DNA of 64,000 nucleotides from Leptospiraceae bacterium (lineage in GTDB: Bacteria; Spirochaetota; Leptospiria; Leptospirales; Leptospiraceae), in NCBI GenBank assembly GCA_024233835.1, contig JACKPC010000002.1:767001-831000 (forward strand), read 5' to 3'. This document shows positions 44,786 through 54,042 of this stretch, piece after piece. Positions within the stretch are counted from its first letter, which is position 1. The number at the start of each line of letters is the position of its first letter. The translations under genes and the position numbers were made by a program. The notes beneath the pieces were generated by a model. It searched no databases. It saw only the letters and a program-made list of their open reading frames with translations, and had not been told where the DNA came from.

Positions 44786-45448
44786 TTACTGAACTCCAAC
44801 TTCACATTCCTTCTTTATCTTTAGAAGTGAAGAATTCTCAGGAAACTTTACAAGACCTTCAGAGGCTATTTTTATACTTCTTTTACATAAATTTATTTCT
44901 TTAAAACCTCTTGAAACCATTTCATAATATTCTAAATCTTTATTAAATGAATCATCTTTGGCAGCAGAAGCCAGAGCTTTTATACCGGGTCCATATTTTT
45001 CCATTTGAAAGTATGATCTGGCGATAATCCTGTAGCGCTCATTCTGTTTATAACCTTTATCAAAAACTTTTGAATGATTCATTGCAACTACAGCATCACT
45101 ATACTTTCCAAGTTTATAATTAGAATAGCCAATGTTATAGTAATAGCCTTTGACTTTATAGGCATCTGACATTCCACCAAGCTCCTTCAAGGTAAGCAAA
45201 GCATCTTCATATTTTTCTAATTTAATTAATAAGTCTGATTTTTCAAAAAGTAAGTTCTTCTTTTTATCATTAGTTAGTTTTACATCAGCTAGTTGAGCAT
45301 CAATAGCTTGAATTTTCTTTTGCTCTTCTGCCTGCTTATTAATTATTTCCTTTGTAGCTGTATTTTTTGTTTCCGAAATAGTATTTGTCCCGGAACTGCT
45401 ACATCCAATAAAACTCATTAGAATCATAATAAATAGTTGTTTCTTCAT
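44786..45448 (-). CDS. TPR-containing lipoprotein
   Basis: 220 residues. Lipobox F13-I14-G15-C16. After a Ser/Thr/Lys spacer, TPR-like helix pairs appear ('KSDLLIKLEKYEDALLTLKEL', 'YYNIGYSNYKLGKYSDAVVAMNH', 'RYRIIARSYFQMEKYGPGIKALASAAKD', 'YEMVSRGFKEINLCKRSIKIASEGL'). Periplasmic scaffold for protein contacts is inferred; partner unknown. 1-2 bp from both neighbours, in the uvrD operon. Confidence 0.75.
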   Translation of the reverse strand: MKKQLFIMILMSFIGCSSSGTNTISETKNTATKEIINKQAEEQKKIQAIDAQLADVKLTNDKKKNLLFEKSDLLIKLEKYEDALLTLKELGGMSDAYKVKGYYYNIGYSNYKLGKYSDAVVAMNHSKVFDKGYKQNERYRIIARSYFQMEKYGPGIKALASAAKDDSFNKDLEYYEMVSRGFKEINLCKRSIKIASEGLVKFPENSSLLKIKKECEVGVQ

Positions 45449-45449
45449 T

Positions 45450-47468
45450 TTATACTAATTTTAGTTTTTCGAGATCATCCAAAAATGAACCCGAAGAACT
45501 TTCGTCTCCTTCTGAAATTTGATAGATTTCCAAATATTCTTTATTAATTTCCTCTAAAAACCTGGAAGTTTGTGTTGGTATTGACTCACCAAATTTTTTT
45601 CTTTCTCTCGCAGCGGTCATCACTAACTTCTCTTTTGCTCTAGTTATCCCTACATATAAAAGTCTACGTTCTTCATCAATATCACCTACAGTATCAATCA
45701 TCCTTGAGTTAGGTATTATTCCGTCTTCCAGGCCGACCAGATATACAACTGAAAATTCCAGGCCTTTTGATAAATGCATAGTCATTAGTTGAACTTTCTT
45801 ATCATTTGAATTATCTTCAGAATTTGAATCATCCATAAGCAAAGATAACTTCATAATAAAATCAAATAATCCGGGTTTGCCTTCATCGTTCCAATCGCTT
45901 TCAAAGTAAGCCATCATGTTTACCAATTCAGATAGGTTCATCATCCTGGCTTTAACTACTTTTGGGTCCTGTGAATCATTGCTAAATTCTTTTTCAAACC
46001 CCAATTCTTTAATTAAATTACTTAATACCGGCACCATTTTAGAAGAGTGAAAAAATTCTTTTCTATACTTTTGTAGTAAGTTAATGAATTCATATATAGT
46101 ATGAACCGTTTTATTCTTGATACCGGGTACATATCCCTCTTCTTCTGTTATCTTCTGTAAAACTTCTAATAGTCCAAGTTCTTCTTCTGTTGCTTTTTCA
46201 TATAACTTGGAAATAGTGCCATCTCCGAGCCCTCGCTTCGGATAATTTAATATACGCATTAAAGAAACTTCATCTTTAGGATTAGCAATTACTTTCAGAT
46301 AAGAAATTAAATCTCTAACTTCCTTTCTATCAAAGAAGTTATAACCTCCCACCAGATTATAAGGAATCGATCTCCTTCTCAGTTCTTCTTCAAAGGGTCT
46401 TGACTGATAATTTGTTCTAAACAATATTGCAATATCGTTACCTTTTCTTTTATGGCGTATTATATCCTTTTCAATTTCATCGATTACATATATAGCTTCA
46501 TCTTTCTCATCAGCTCGTTCCACAAATTTGGGCTTATCCCCAAATGTCTTGTCTGACCAGAGTTCTTTTTCTCTCCTGTTCTTATTATTCTTAATCAAAG
46601 AATTTGCCGCATTCAGTACATGCGTTGAAGAACGATAATTTTGTAATAGCTTTACTACTCTTGCATCTTTAAAATCTTTTTCAAAATTTAATATTAAACT
46701 GACATCCGAGCCTCGAAAAGCATAAATGCTTTGATCATCATCACCTACTACACATAAATTTTTATTAGGCCCCATTAAAAGTTTAATAAAATCATATTGT
46801 ATTTTATTAGTATCCTGGAATTCATCTATCATAAAAAACCGATAGCGGTTGTGATAGTATTCCTGAACATCTTTATATTCTCTTAACAGTTTCATAGGTA
46901 ATAGAATCAAATCATCAAAATCTATGGAATTTAGATTTTTTAAAACTTTTTCATACTTTTCAAATACTCGAATTCCTATCAATTCGGCTTCATCCCCATT
47001 TTCTTCGACTCTTTTAATATAAGAAGTTCCCGTATTTTTTATCCGACTTAAAACAGGGATAATTAGTCTGGGAGGAAGTTTTTTTGGATCAACCTTTATT
47101 TCTTTAAGAAGTTCTCCTACTATACTCTCCAAATCATTGGGAGTTTGTAAATTAAAAGGACTCTTATATGAAAGCTTTTCGATATATTTCTTTAGAATTT
47201 TCAAACCCAGAGCATGAAAGGTTGAAAGCTCTATTCCCTTTAATCGACCTCTCGGAACCATTTTCCTTACACGTTCTGCCATTTCCCTGGCACTTTTATT
47301 GGTAAAGGATAGCGCTACTATTTCGCTTCCTTTTGCATGGCTCTTCTCTATTAAATTAGCGATACGATTCGTAATCACACGAGTCTTCCCAGAACCCGCT
47401 CCTGCAAAAATCAGCAGGGGACCGTGAACATGGTGAACTGCTTCCCTCTGTTCTCTATTCAGTATCAA
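45450..47468 (-). CDS. UvrD/PcrA/Rep-type ATP-dependent DNA helicase
   Basis: 672 residues, superfamily 1A helicase. Motif Q 'LNREQREAV', Walker A 'FAGAGSGKTRVITNRI', motif Ia 'LSFTNKSAREMAERV', motif II 'FMIDEFQDTNKIQYD', motif III 'VVGDDDQSIYAFRGSD', motif IV 'LLQNYRSS', motif V 'TMHLSKGLEFSVVYL', motif VI 'LLYVGITRAKEKL'. Acts in repair and replication restart, moving 3'-5' on DNA in the cytosol. Start is TTG at 47468, with a strong GGAGGAGATA ribosome site. Shorter than the longer C-terminal tails of some PcrA proteins. Whether UvrD or PcrA by role cannot be told. First gene of a four-gene operon. Confidence 0.92.
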   Translation of the reverse strand: MILNREQREAVHHVHGPLLIFAGAGSGKTRVITNRIANLIEKSHAKGSEIVALSFTNKSAREMAERVRKMVPRGRLKGIELSTFHALGLKILKKYIEKLSYKSPFNLQTPNDLESIVGELLKEIKVDPKKLPPRLIIPVLSRIKNTGTSYIKRVEENGDEAELIGIRVFEKYEKVLKNLNSIDFDDLILLPMKLLREYKDVQEYYHNRYRFFMIDEFQDTNKIQYDFIKLLMGPNKNLCVVGDDDQSIYAFRGSDVSLILNFEKDFKDARVVKLLQNYRSSTHVLNAANSLIKNNKNRREKELWSDKTFGDKPKFVERADEKDEAIYVIDEIEKDIIRHKRKGNDIAILFRTNYQSRPFEEELRRRSIPYNLVGGYNFFDRKEVRDLISYLKVIANPKDEVSLMRILNYPKRGLGDGTISKLYEKATEEELGLLEVLQKITEEEGYVPGIKNKTVHTIYEFINLLQKYRKEFFHSSKMVPVLSNLIKELGFEKEFSNDSQDPKVVKARMMNLSELVNMMAYFESDWNDEGKPGLFDFIMKLSLLMDDSNSEDNSNDKKVQLMTMHLSKGLEFSVVYLVGLEDGIIPNSRMIDTVGDIDEERRLLYVGITRAKEKLVMTAARERKKFGESIPTQTSRFLEEINKEYLEIYQISEGDESSSGSFLDDLEKLKLV

Positions 47469-47726
47469 TATCTCCTCCGAAAAGTCAGTGGTAGGAATAG
47501 AACTTGAATTTCTTCACAGAGAGAACAAACCGTTGATAAATGAACTATGCGATGTAAATTTAATAATTTATTTACTGACCTGTCAAGCACTTTATTTTGA
47601 AGAAATTAAGTTAGCTGTATTTCGTTATTAATAAAAAGGCTAGGATGGAAGGAACCTGAAAAAAATCAAACCCTTTTCAATAGAGAAAAAGGAAAATCAG
47701 GGGGAAGCCCCCCTGAGGAATTGTTA
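47469..47726. other. Intergenic region with terminator
   Basis: 258 bp between the acyl-CoA synthetase stop and the uvrD start (both minus strand). Includes the acyl-CoA synthetase terminator and the uvrD promoter region. No coding frame. Confidence 0.5.
47698..47715 (-). terminator. Rho-independent terminator of the acyl-CoA synthetase gene
   Basis: CAGGGGG / CCCCCTG stem on either side of a short loop. On the minus strand it is followed by ATTTTCC and T-rich sequence. It lies just after the stop codon at 47727. Confidence 0.85.
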
Positions 47727-49649
47727 TTATTTGTACATTTCTTTTATTTTATCAGCATACTTTTCTGTAATAATATGCCTTTTGAACTTTCCAAGATTGG
47801 TTAACTCATCTCCTACTTCAAAAGGTTTCTTTATCAGGGCAAAAGGAGTTACCTGCTCAAAAGATTTAAAGCCTGTTTTAGCACTGTTGTATTCACGAAT
47901 TTCTTTCTTATACTTATCCAGTACTTTAGAATTGGCAATCAGGGCATCTGGTTCGGTATCAGAAACACCATTTTCTGAAGCCCAGACTTTCAGTTTATCG
48001 AAGTCCGGAACAATCAGAGCTCCCAGAGCTTTTTGATCCTGACCTACAACCATGCACTGCCCGATTAGGGGTGATTCTGTCAGTTTGTTCTCAATAGGAA
48101 CCGGCTCTACGTTCTCACCACCCAGTAACACGATTGTTTCTTTCGCACGACCGGTAATCGTAAGGGTATCTTTGAAGTTTATCATCCCCATATCTCCGGT
48201 ATCCATCCAACCATCTTTAATGGCTTTGTTTGTAGCTTCTTCATTTTTATAGTAGCCTTTCATAACCTGAGGCCCACGAAGATAGATAACTCCCTTTTCA
48301 CCTCTCTTACCTTCAATCGAACCATCGGGTTTTACATGAGTCAGAACATTTCCGGCAAAATCACGGATTTGCAAATCTGTTTTGGAAACTACTTTTCCTA
48401 CAGAACCCATCACAAGATGCTCAAAAGTTCTCATAGCGATAACCGGTGAGGTTTCAGTCATTCCGTATCCTTCAATTACATCGATTCCTATATCGTTAAA
48501 GAAAGCATCCACATGTCTCTGTAAAGCTCCCCCCCCGGAACAGGTAGCACGAAACTCTCCACCCAGACCATCACGAATTTTCTTTAGCACAATCTGGTCG
48601 AATAAAAGATTCATTAAAGCAGTAGGAAGTAAAATAATAAGTGCCCATATTCCACGAAAAAGCGATTCCAGAGCGGTTCTGCCTACATAATCTACTTCAT
48701 TTCCTTTTAAAAAGCGAACCGCTCCATGATAATGCTTGGAAAAGAAATAAGCGAGGTCAAAAAGAGCTTTTTTGAAAGGAGGAGTAAGCTTTGGATCATT
48801 CATACGGTTATAGATACCTAAGTACAGGTTTTCCCACAACCTCGGAGCTGAAGCCATAAAAGTAGGTTTGGATTTTTTCAGGTCATCCCGCAAATCCCTC
48901 ACGTTTGTGAAATAGGTTGACATTCCTTTATGTATAGCAGCATATAAAAACACTCTTTCAAAAATATGCCAGACAGGTAGAATAGATAGAGCCCTGTCTT
49001 TAGATGAAACTTTAATACCGGGTACTACATCCAGCATTTGATGTAACATATTGGAATGCATGAGCATTACCCCTTTAGGCAAGCCAGTAGTTCCGGAAGT
49101 ATAAATTAGAGTAAATAAATCCTCAGGTTTTATCCCGCTCAACCTTTCTTCAGCTTTTTTCGAACCACCTTCCCGAAGTTTCTTTCCTTTTTCAATTAAA
49201 TCATACATGTTTTCAGCCCCATCTGCCTTCAGGTCTTTTTCCATGATAATGATTTTCTTTAAATTCGGGATATCTTTACTAACTTTTTGAAGCTTCTTCA
49301 GCATTTTGTCGTGTTCAACAAAAACAACCTTCGCTTCAGAATGTGTCAGAATATATACAAGTTCACTTTCAGTAACATCAGTTCCACGAGGAACATCCGC
49401 AGCTCCTGCATGTAGTATGGCACAGTCTACAATCGTCCATTCCAGACGGTGATCTGCCATAAGACCGACATGCTCTCTTGCGGCTACTCCTAAATCGATC
49501 AGGGCCTCTGATAAACAAACTCCCATTTCATATAAATCTTTAAAATTTGTCTGTTGGAAATTTTTTTTTGAGTCCTTAGAGTAAAATCCCCCTTCCCTGG
49601 GGTATTTCTCTGCTGCTATTTTATATAATTCGGCCACATTATTTGCCAT
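47727..49649 (-). CDS. fadD: Long-chain acyl-CoA synthetase
   Basis: 640 residues, AMP-binding enzyme that makes acyl-CoA from fatty acids. Seen: 'SGTTGLPKGVMLMHSN' P-loop, 'ILPVWHIFERVFLY', 'GYGMTETSPVI' and 'GWMDTGDMGMI' plus 'GENVEPVPIEN' near the C-terminus. An internal hydrophobic region around 'ALIILLPTALMNLLFDQIV' suits bacterial FadD15-like enzymes. Leptospires use fatty acids as carbon source, so this enzyme fits with the FadL-like porin. The gene symbol is used in the broad sense. Single transcription unit. Confidence 0.88.
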   Translation of the reverse strand: MANNVAELYKIAAEKYPREGGFYSKDSKKNFQQTNFKDLYEMGVCLSEALIDLGVAAREHVGLMADHRLEWTIVDCAILHAGAADVPRGTDVTESELVYILTHSEAKVVFVEHDKMLKKLQKVSKDIPNLKKIIIMEKDLKADGAENMYDLIEKGKKLREGGSKKAEERLSGIKPEDLFTLIYTSGTTGLPKGVMLMHSNMLHQMLDVVPGIKVSSKDRALSILPVWHIFERVFLYAAIHKGMSTYFTNVRDLRDDLKKSKPTFMASAPRLWENLYLGIYNRMNDPKLTPPFKKALFDLAYFFSKHYHGAVRFLKGNEVDYVGRTALESLFRGIWALIILLPTALMNLLFDQIVLKKIRDGLGGEFRATCSGGGALQRHVDAFFNDIGIDVIEGYGMTETSPVIAMRTFEHLVMGSVGKVVSKTDLQIRDFAGNVLTHVKPDGSIEGKRGEKGVIYLRGPQVMKGYYKNEEATNKAIKDGWMDTGDMGMINFKDTLTITGRAKETIVLLGGENVEPVPIENKLTESPLIGQCMVVGQDQKALGALIVPDFDKLKVWASENGVSDTEPDALIANSKVLDKYKKEIREYNSAKTGFKSFEQVTPFALIKKPFEVGDELTNLGKFKRHIITEKYADKIKEMYK

Positions 49650-49807
49650 TAACCAATCTCCTTTTCTTTTAACCAGTCATGCTGAACATACAAATATTTC
49701 CACGTATATGTTTCAATGAGTATTATGCAAGTAATTAAAATTATTCTAACTTCGATTCGACCGTACAAAACTACGGGAATCTCTTCTTTATTACAACCAG
49801 GAAATAC

Positions 49808-51187
49808 TTATTTACACTTTCCCATAAACTCTATTGTAATTTCTACTAAATTTTTCTCCAAGGAATCAAATTTTTTTTCCTTTTTGCTTTCCTGTAGATA
49901 CTCAGCAGTAGCTCTCATCCTATGTTTACAATTCGAAGAAAAATAGTTATAGGCTTCCTGTCGGGTAAAGTAATTAGAACTTCTCAGGCGTAGAAAGTTA
50001 TACATATTCCTTCTTTCTAAATTATTCAGATTGAGTAATACGTGGTTTTTCGCACAACGACTTAACAGATAATCAGGTAAAGCTCCTGAACCACAATTAC
50101 TGCCTAATTTCTTTATCATACTTAGATAAGCTTCTAAACCCAAACCATTATACCTTGAATAATCTATCACCGGATCGGTAGATGGATTTCTTTCAACTTC
50201 TCGAATTCCTTCTGCTTTTTTCTTCTTCACAGGTCTTTCTTTTGCAACCGGGACAGGCTCCTTTTTCTGTATTGGTTCCGTTGGCTTTACAATGTCTTTT
50301 TTAGGCTCAAGCTCAGGCTCTTTCTTTTTCTGTGTTACAACCGTAACACTCTTTACCGGCTCTGTTTCTTTTTTCGGTTCTTCTTTTTTTTCTACCACTG
50401 CCAGTGTTTCTTTCTTCGGTTCTTTTTTCTTTTCAAAGGGTTTTACTATTTCTTCCTTCCTATCTGAACTCTGCGGATTATTATTTTTTATCGGCTCAGG
50501 TGTGTTGGATTCTTTTTTCTTATTAACTTCTTCTTCATATTCCGAAAGTTGCTTCGATTGATTTTCCTTTTTAGCAATCCTCTTTTCATTCAAGACTACT
50601 GTATCCTGTTTTTCTTCTATAGTCAGAAATCCTTTTTTCTTTATGCTCTTATTATAGGGATTCTTGACATTCAGGTCATAAACACCGGGCTGAATATTTT
50701 CTGTATTAATTACAATATCAATTTCTTTGGAACTCTTAACATTTACCTTTGATGGACGAAATGAGTGATCTTTAGATTGAAAGTCAAGTTTTGAAGCCTT
50801 AGAAAGATTCTCTCCTTTAATAGAAAGAGTATCTGAATTATTTCCTTTTTTGATTTTTACATTTTCAGCCCGCTCAAGACCCGGTTGTTTGGAAACCCTG
50901 ATTTCTAACTGATTCCAATTTGACCATACAATTGGTTTTCCAAGTACATTAAGAGGTGCTAATCGAAATTCATAAAAACCTTTTTTCATGGACTTTACTG
51001 AATAATAGGGTTTGGAACATTCTTCTTCCTGTAAAATAGTTTCTGAACCTTTTTTTCTCAGTTGAATTTTATAACCTTCAACATCTTTAACAGGTTCCCA
51101 TTGAATATAGGCATATTTTTCCGGGGCAGAAAAAATTCCGTAAATAAGTAGAGAGAAAATACTTGCAAAGATAAAAACTTTTCTCAT
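49808..51187 (-). CDS. Exported Fn3-like protein with Lys/Glu-rich linker
   Basis: 459 residues. Signal peptide (about 1-20), then an Fn3-like domain ('YIQWEPVKDVEGYKIQL' to 'YEFRLAPLNVLGKPIVWSNW'), an IPT/Ig-like domain ('TLSIKGENLSKASKLDF' to 'PGVYDLNVKNPYN'), a long low-complexity Glu/Lys/Pro linker (about 200-340) and a helical C-terminal domain (about 350-459) with five cysteines. The N-terminal half is homologous to the next gene, so the pair is a tandem duplication. Its distinct C-terminal helical domain is unlike its partner. Envelope role unknown. Confidence 0.65.
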   Translation of the reverse strand: MRKVFIFASIFSLLIYGIFSAPEKYAYIQWEPVKDVEGYKIQLRKKGSETILQEEECSKPYYSVKSMKKGFYEFRLAPLNVLGKPIVWSNWNQLEIRVSKQPGLERAENVKIKKGNNSDTLSIKGENLSKASKLDFQSKDHSFRPSKVNVKSSKEIDIVINTENIQPGVYDLNVKNPYNKSIKKKGFLTIEEKQDTVVLNEKRIAKKENQSKQLSEYEEEVNKKKESNTPEPIKNNNPQSSDRKEEIVKPFEKKKEPKKETLAVVEKKEEPKKETEPVKSVTVVTQKKKEPELEPKKDIVKPTEPIQKKEPVPVAKERPVKKKKAEGIREVERNPSTDPVIDYSRYNGLGLEAYLSMIKKLGSNCGSGALPDYLLSRCAKNHVLLNLNNLERRNMYNFLRLRSSNYFTRQEAYNYFSSNCKHRMRATAEYLQESKKEKKFDSLEKNLVEITIEFMGKCK

Positions 51188-51191
51188 CGGT

Positions 51192-52121
51192 TTATTCCTT
51201 CACATATAATACATCCGGAGAAATGACTTTAATATCATCCGGTTTTATATTTTTCTTTTTCAGTTGAATTTCAAATTCACTTTGAGAAGCTTTTCCGGGC
51301 CTACCTTTTTTGTCAAAAGGCTTAACTTCCCATACCAGGTTTCCCTCTTTTAATTTCTTTAAATTTTTTACATGATACTTATTGTCTTCAACTTTATCTT
51401 TTAGTAATTCCTTTTTTCGAGAATTTTTCTTCCCTTGTAATATACGAAACTCATAATATTTTGCATCCTTATCTTTCTTCCAAACAAAATATAATGGCTC
51501 TCCTTTTTTCAATACCACTCTTTCATTTTCTTTGGGACTCAAAGTTTCCAAAGGCGGGGCTTCTTTCTTAATGGTAAGAAAACGTTTGTGATAAACTTCT
51601 TTAGAATATTGTGATTTGATTTTTAAGCCATATACACCGGGCTTTAGTGTATCAGTATTTAACTCTGCTTGAATCTTTGACTCTTGCACCTGTTTTATAT
51701 TTAAGGCATACTCTTTTTTTTTCTTTACCAGTAAAACCCTGCTATCTTTCTGAAATCCTTTTCCATGTATAGTAATTTCCTGTTTTCCCTTCCCCTGCTC
51801 CAAATTTACTATTGATTGATTAGATATTTCAGGTGTATTTTTCCGGATCAACTCCACATTTTTCCAGTTCGACCATACCAGGGGTTTATGCAATATATCT
51901 AAAGGAGCTATCCGAACCCTATAATTACCGGGTTTTAAATTGTGAATGGGGAAGGAATTCGTTTTAACTTGCTTATTTATAATTACTTTGTGTGTTTGAC
52001 GATTCTCTATAATTATCTGATAGCCATTAACTCCACTTACAGGCTTCCACTCCAGCTCTCCGGCAAGAATAAGGTTACTAAAAAATAATAAAACTGTTAA
52101 GGACATCCAAATTTCTTTCAT
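51192..52121 (-). CDS. Exported Fn3-like protein, tandem paralogue of the downstream gene
   Basis: 309 residues. Signal peptide (about 1-20), Fn3-like domain ('LEWKPVSGVNGYQIII' to 'YRVRIAPLDILHKPLVWSNW'), IPT-like domain ('EITIHGKGFQKDSRVLLV'), then a second Fn3-like domain ('PLYFVWKKDKDAKYYEFRIL'). Ends in 'DDIKVISPDVLYVKE', a motif also at the end of the FecR-type protein ('EDIKITSPEKIYLD'). Gap of 4 bp to its neighbours on both sides. Part of the cyclase-led operon. Confidence 0.65.
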   Translation of the reverse strand: MKEIWMSLTVLLFFSNLILAGELEWKPVSGVNGYQIIIENRQTHKVIINKQVKTNSFPIHNLKPGNYRVRIAPLDILHKPLVWSNWKNVELIRKNTPEISNQSIVNLEQGKGKQEITIHGKGFQKDSRVLLVKKKKEYALNIKQVQESKIQAELNTDTLKPGVYGLKIKSQYSKEVYHKRFLTIKKEAPPLETLSPKENERVVLKKGEPLYFVWKKDKDAKYYEFRILQGKKNSRKKELLKDKVEDNKYHVKNLKKLKEGNLVWEVKPFDKKGRPGKASQSEFEIQLKKKNIKPDDIKVISPDVLYVKE

Positions 52122-52125
52122 ACTA

Positions 52126-54042
52126 TTAATCCAAATATATCTTCTCCGGAGATGTAATCTTTATATCTTCGGATTTTAATCGACGCAATTTAGTTGCTAT
52201 CTGAAACTTGAATCGACTATTAGATTCTTCTCCGATTTCCTTCCCGGATTTCATTGCCTGAATTTTCCATATAAATGTTCCCAGACCCAGAGTTTGAAAT
52301 TTAGAAAAATCATGATAAGGAGTTTTTACTTTTTTTCTATATAAGACTTGCTTATCGGAATCCTTAAAAATAGAGAACAGATAAGCATCCGCACTTTGTA
52401 CCCTCCTCCACTTAAACCTGATTTTGTTTTGATTGGATAACTGGATAGTCTCATTTAGAGGATAAATAGGGAGTGGATTCTCTATAGATTCTTTTTCCTT
52501 TTCTTTCTCTTTTAAAGCGGCATCCGATTCTTTTTCTTCTTTCAATTCATCAAACCCGGTATCAATTCCAAAACTATATGCTTCGGAAAAAGGAGTTACA
52601 AGCTCTCCTTTCCTTCCTTTTACCCTCCAGTAATAAATTCCAGGATCCGATACACCACTTACAATAATGGCGTTATCTTTTATCTCTTTGGAAAAAATGA
52701 TATTTGAAAAATTCTCTCTATTGCTTATTTGTACATTGTATGACTCAAGTTCTCGACTGGCTCTCCAGTTAAACAGGAGTTTAAAACCTTTGGATTTTTT
52801 TAAAACCTGTTTATTTCTTGGATTTAAGAGTACAGGCTTTGAATAATCGTCTATTTTCTGGATTCTAAAAGAGCCAATTTTACTTTGCTGAAAATAATTA
52901 TTAGACGCAATCGAATTTATCCTGACTCTCCAGTAATAGGTTCCTTCCGATAAGTTGTTATACTCAAATTTGTTAGTAAATACCTTTTTATTAAAAACGA
53001 TACTGTTTCCAAATAGACGACTCTTCGCTATTTCTATAAGGTAATTAGAAGTGAATCCGGAATCCGACCAGGAGAATAACACATGAGGATTTTCTTTTGT
53101 ATAATAGACAACCTGTTTTGCGTTAGGAGTATGAAGAAATATAGGCATCTGTTTAAAAGTGATTAACTTTCGAATTTCGCTTAACTCCTCAGACCCTGTT
53201 TTTTGATTGCTGCAGGATATTCTCCAATAGTATGTATCATCCTGCAAGGGTACATCTTTTGAACTAAGCCCCTGAACCGGAAATGAATTAAAACGATAAA
53301 AATTGGGAGTTTTACTAAGTTGCAAAACTGTATTATCTACATTTCCTATAATAGACCAGGAAAAATGTATGAGATTGGAATCTGACTCATAAACACCGGT
53401 ATAATGATTTGAAGGAGAAAGAAGTTTTATAGAAACATCGGAAATTTTAACATCTTTTGATATGACAGCTTTCTCCGTCTCTTTTAATAAGATTTCTTTT
53501 CCTTTCTCATAAATTTTAACAAGACCTCTACTAACATACACATTTAAAGACTCTTTATTTTTCTCTAAATGAGACTCACTGTTTCCGAGCTCAATTTTTT
53601 TATCACCATATACAACCTGTACCTTATTTTCACTTTCTACAGGTGAATTCACATGAATAGAACCCTTTTCAAAAGAGATAGAAGATGACTTACCTTTTAT
53701 ATCAAGGATGATCATGCTATTTTCATCCAAATGAATCTTAGTATGATTATCCAGATGAATTAAGGCATCCGATTCCTCAAAACTTCGAATAGTATCCCGG
53801 TTCGCAATTTCAGAACTGGTCTGGATATAAGACCAGACAGTGCTACCTTCAAATTTTCTTTGGATACTATTGAGTTTAAATGTTAATACTCCTACCTTTT
53901 CTCTGTCCCCAAGAGATAAACTTCGGGTAATATCGTAATAAAATAGAAAAGAAAATACTACGACATTTACAAGCAAAAGGCCCGGTAAAATCCACTGAAA
54001 AAGTTTTTCCTTATTCAAGGATTTCATACTTAACTTCTTCAC
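52126..54042 (-). CDS. FecR-domain protein with Fn3-like repeats
   Basis: 638 residues. One N-terminal transmembrane anchor (about 17-37), a FecR domain (about 75-200, 'SFEESDALIHLDNHTKIHLDENSMIILDI' to 'SSISFEKGSIHVNSP'), then four Fn3-like repeats ('HFSWSIIGNVDNTVLQLSKTPNFY' pattern) and a tail 'EDIKITSPEKIYLD'. FecR domains often sense or carry polymer binding in the periplasm. The start is either GTG at 54042 or ATG at 54027; both overlap the cyclase gene, so it is translationally coupled. Confidence 0.75.
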   Translation of the reverse strand: MKKLSMKSLNKEKLFQWILPGLLLVNVVVFSFLFYYDITRSLSLGDREKVGVLTFKLNSIQRKFEGSTVWSYIQTSSEIANRDTIRSFEESDALIHLDNHTKIHLDENSMIILDIKGKSSSISFEKGSIHVNSPVESENKVQVVYGDKKIELGNSESHLEKNKESLNVYVSRGLVKIYEKGKEILLKETEKAVISKDVKISDVSIKLLSPSNHYTGVYESDSNLIHFSWSIIGNVDNTVLQLSKTPNFYRFNSFPVQGLSSKDVPLQDDTYYWRISCSNQKTGSEELSEIRKLITFKQMPIFLHTPNAKQVVYYTKENPHVLFSWSDSGFTSNYLIEIAKSRLFGNSIVFNKKVFTNKFEYNNLSEGTYYWRVRINSIASNNYFQQSKIGSFRIQKIDDYSKPVLLNPRNKQVLKKSKGFKLLFNWRASRELESYNVQISNRENFSNIIFSKEIKDNAIIVSGVSDPGIYYWRVKGRKGELVTPFSEAYSFGIDTGFDELKEEKESDAALKEKEKEKESIENPLPIYPLNETIQLSNQNKIRFKWRRVQSADAYLFSIFKDSDKQVLYRKKVKTPYHDFSKFQTLGLGTFIWKIQAMKSGKEIGEESNSRFKFQIATKLRRLKSEDIKITSPEKIYLD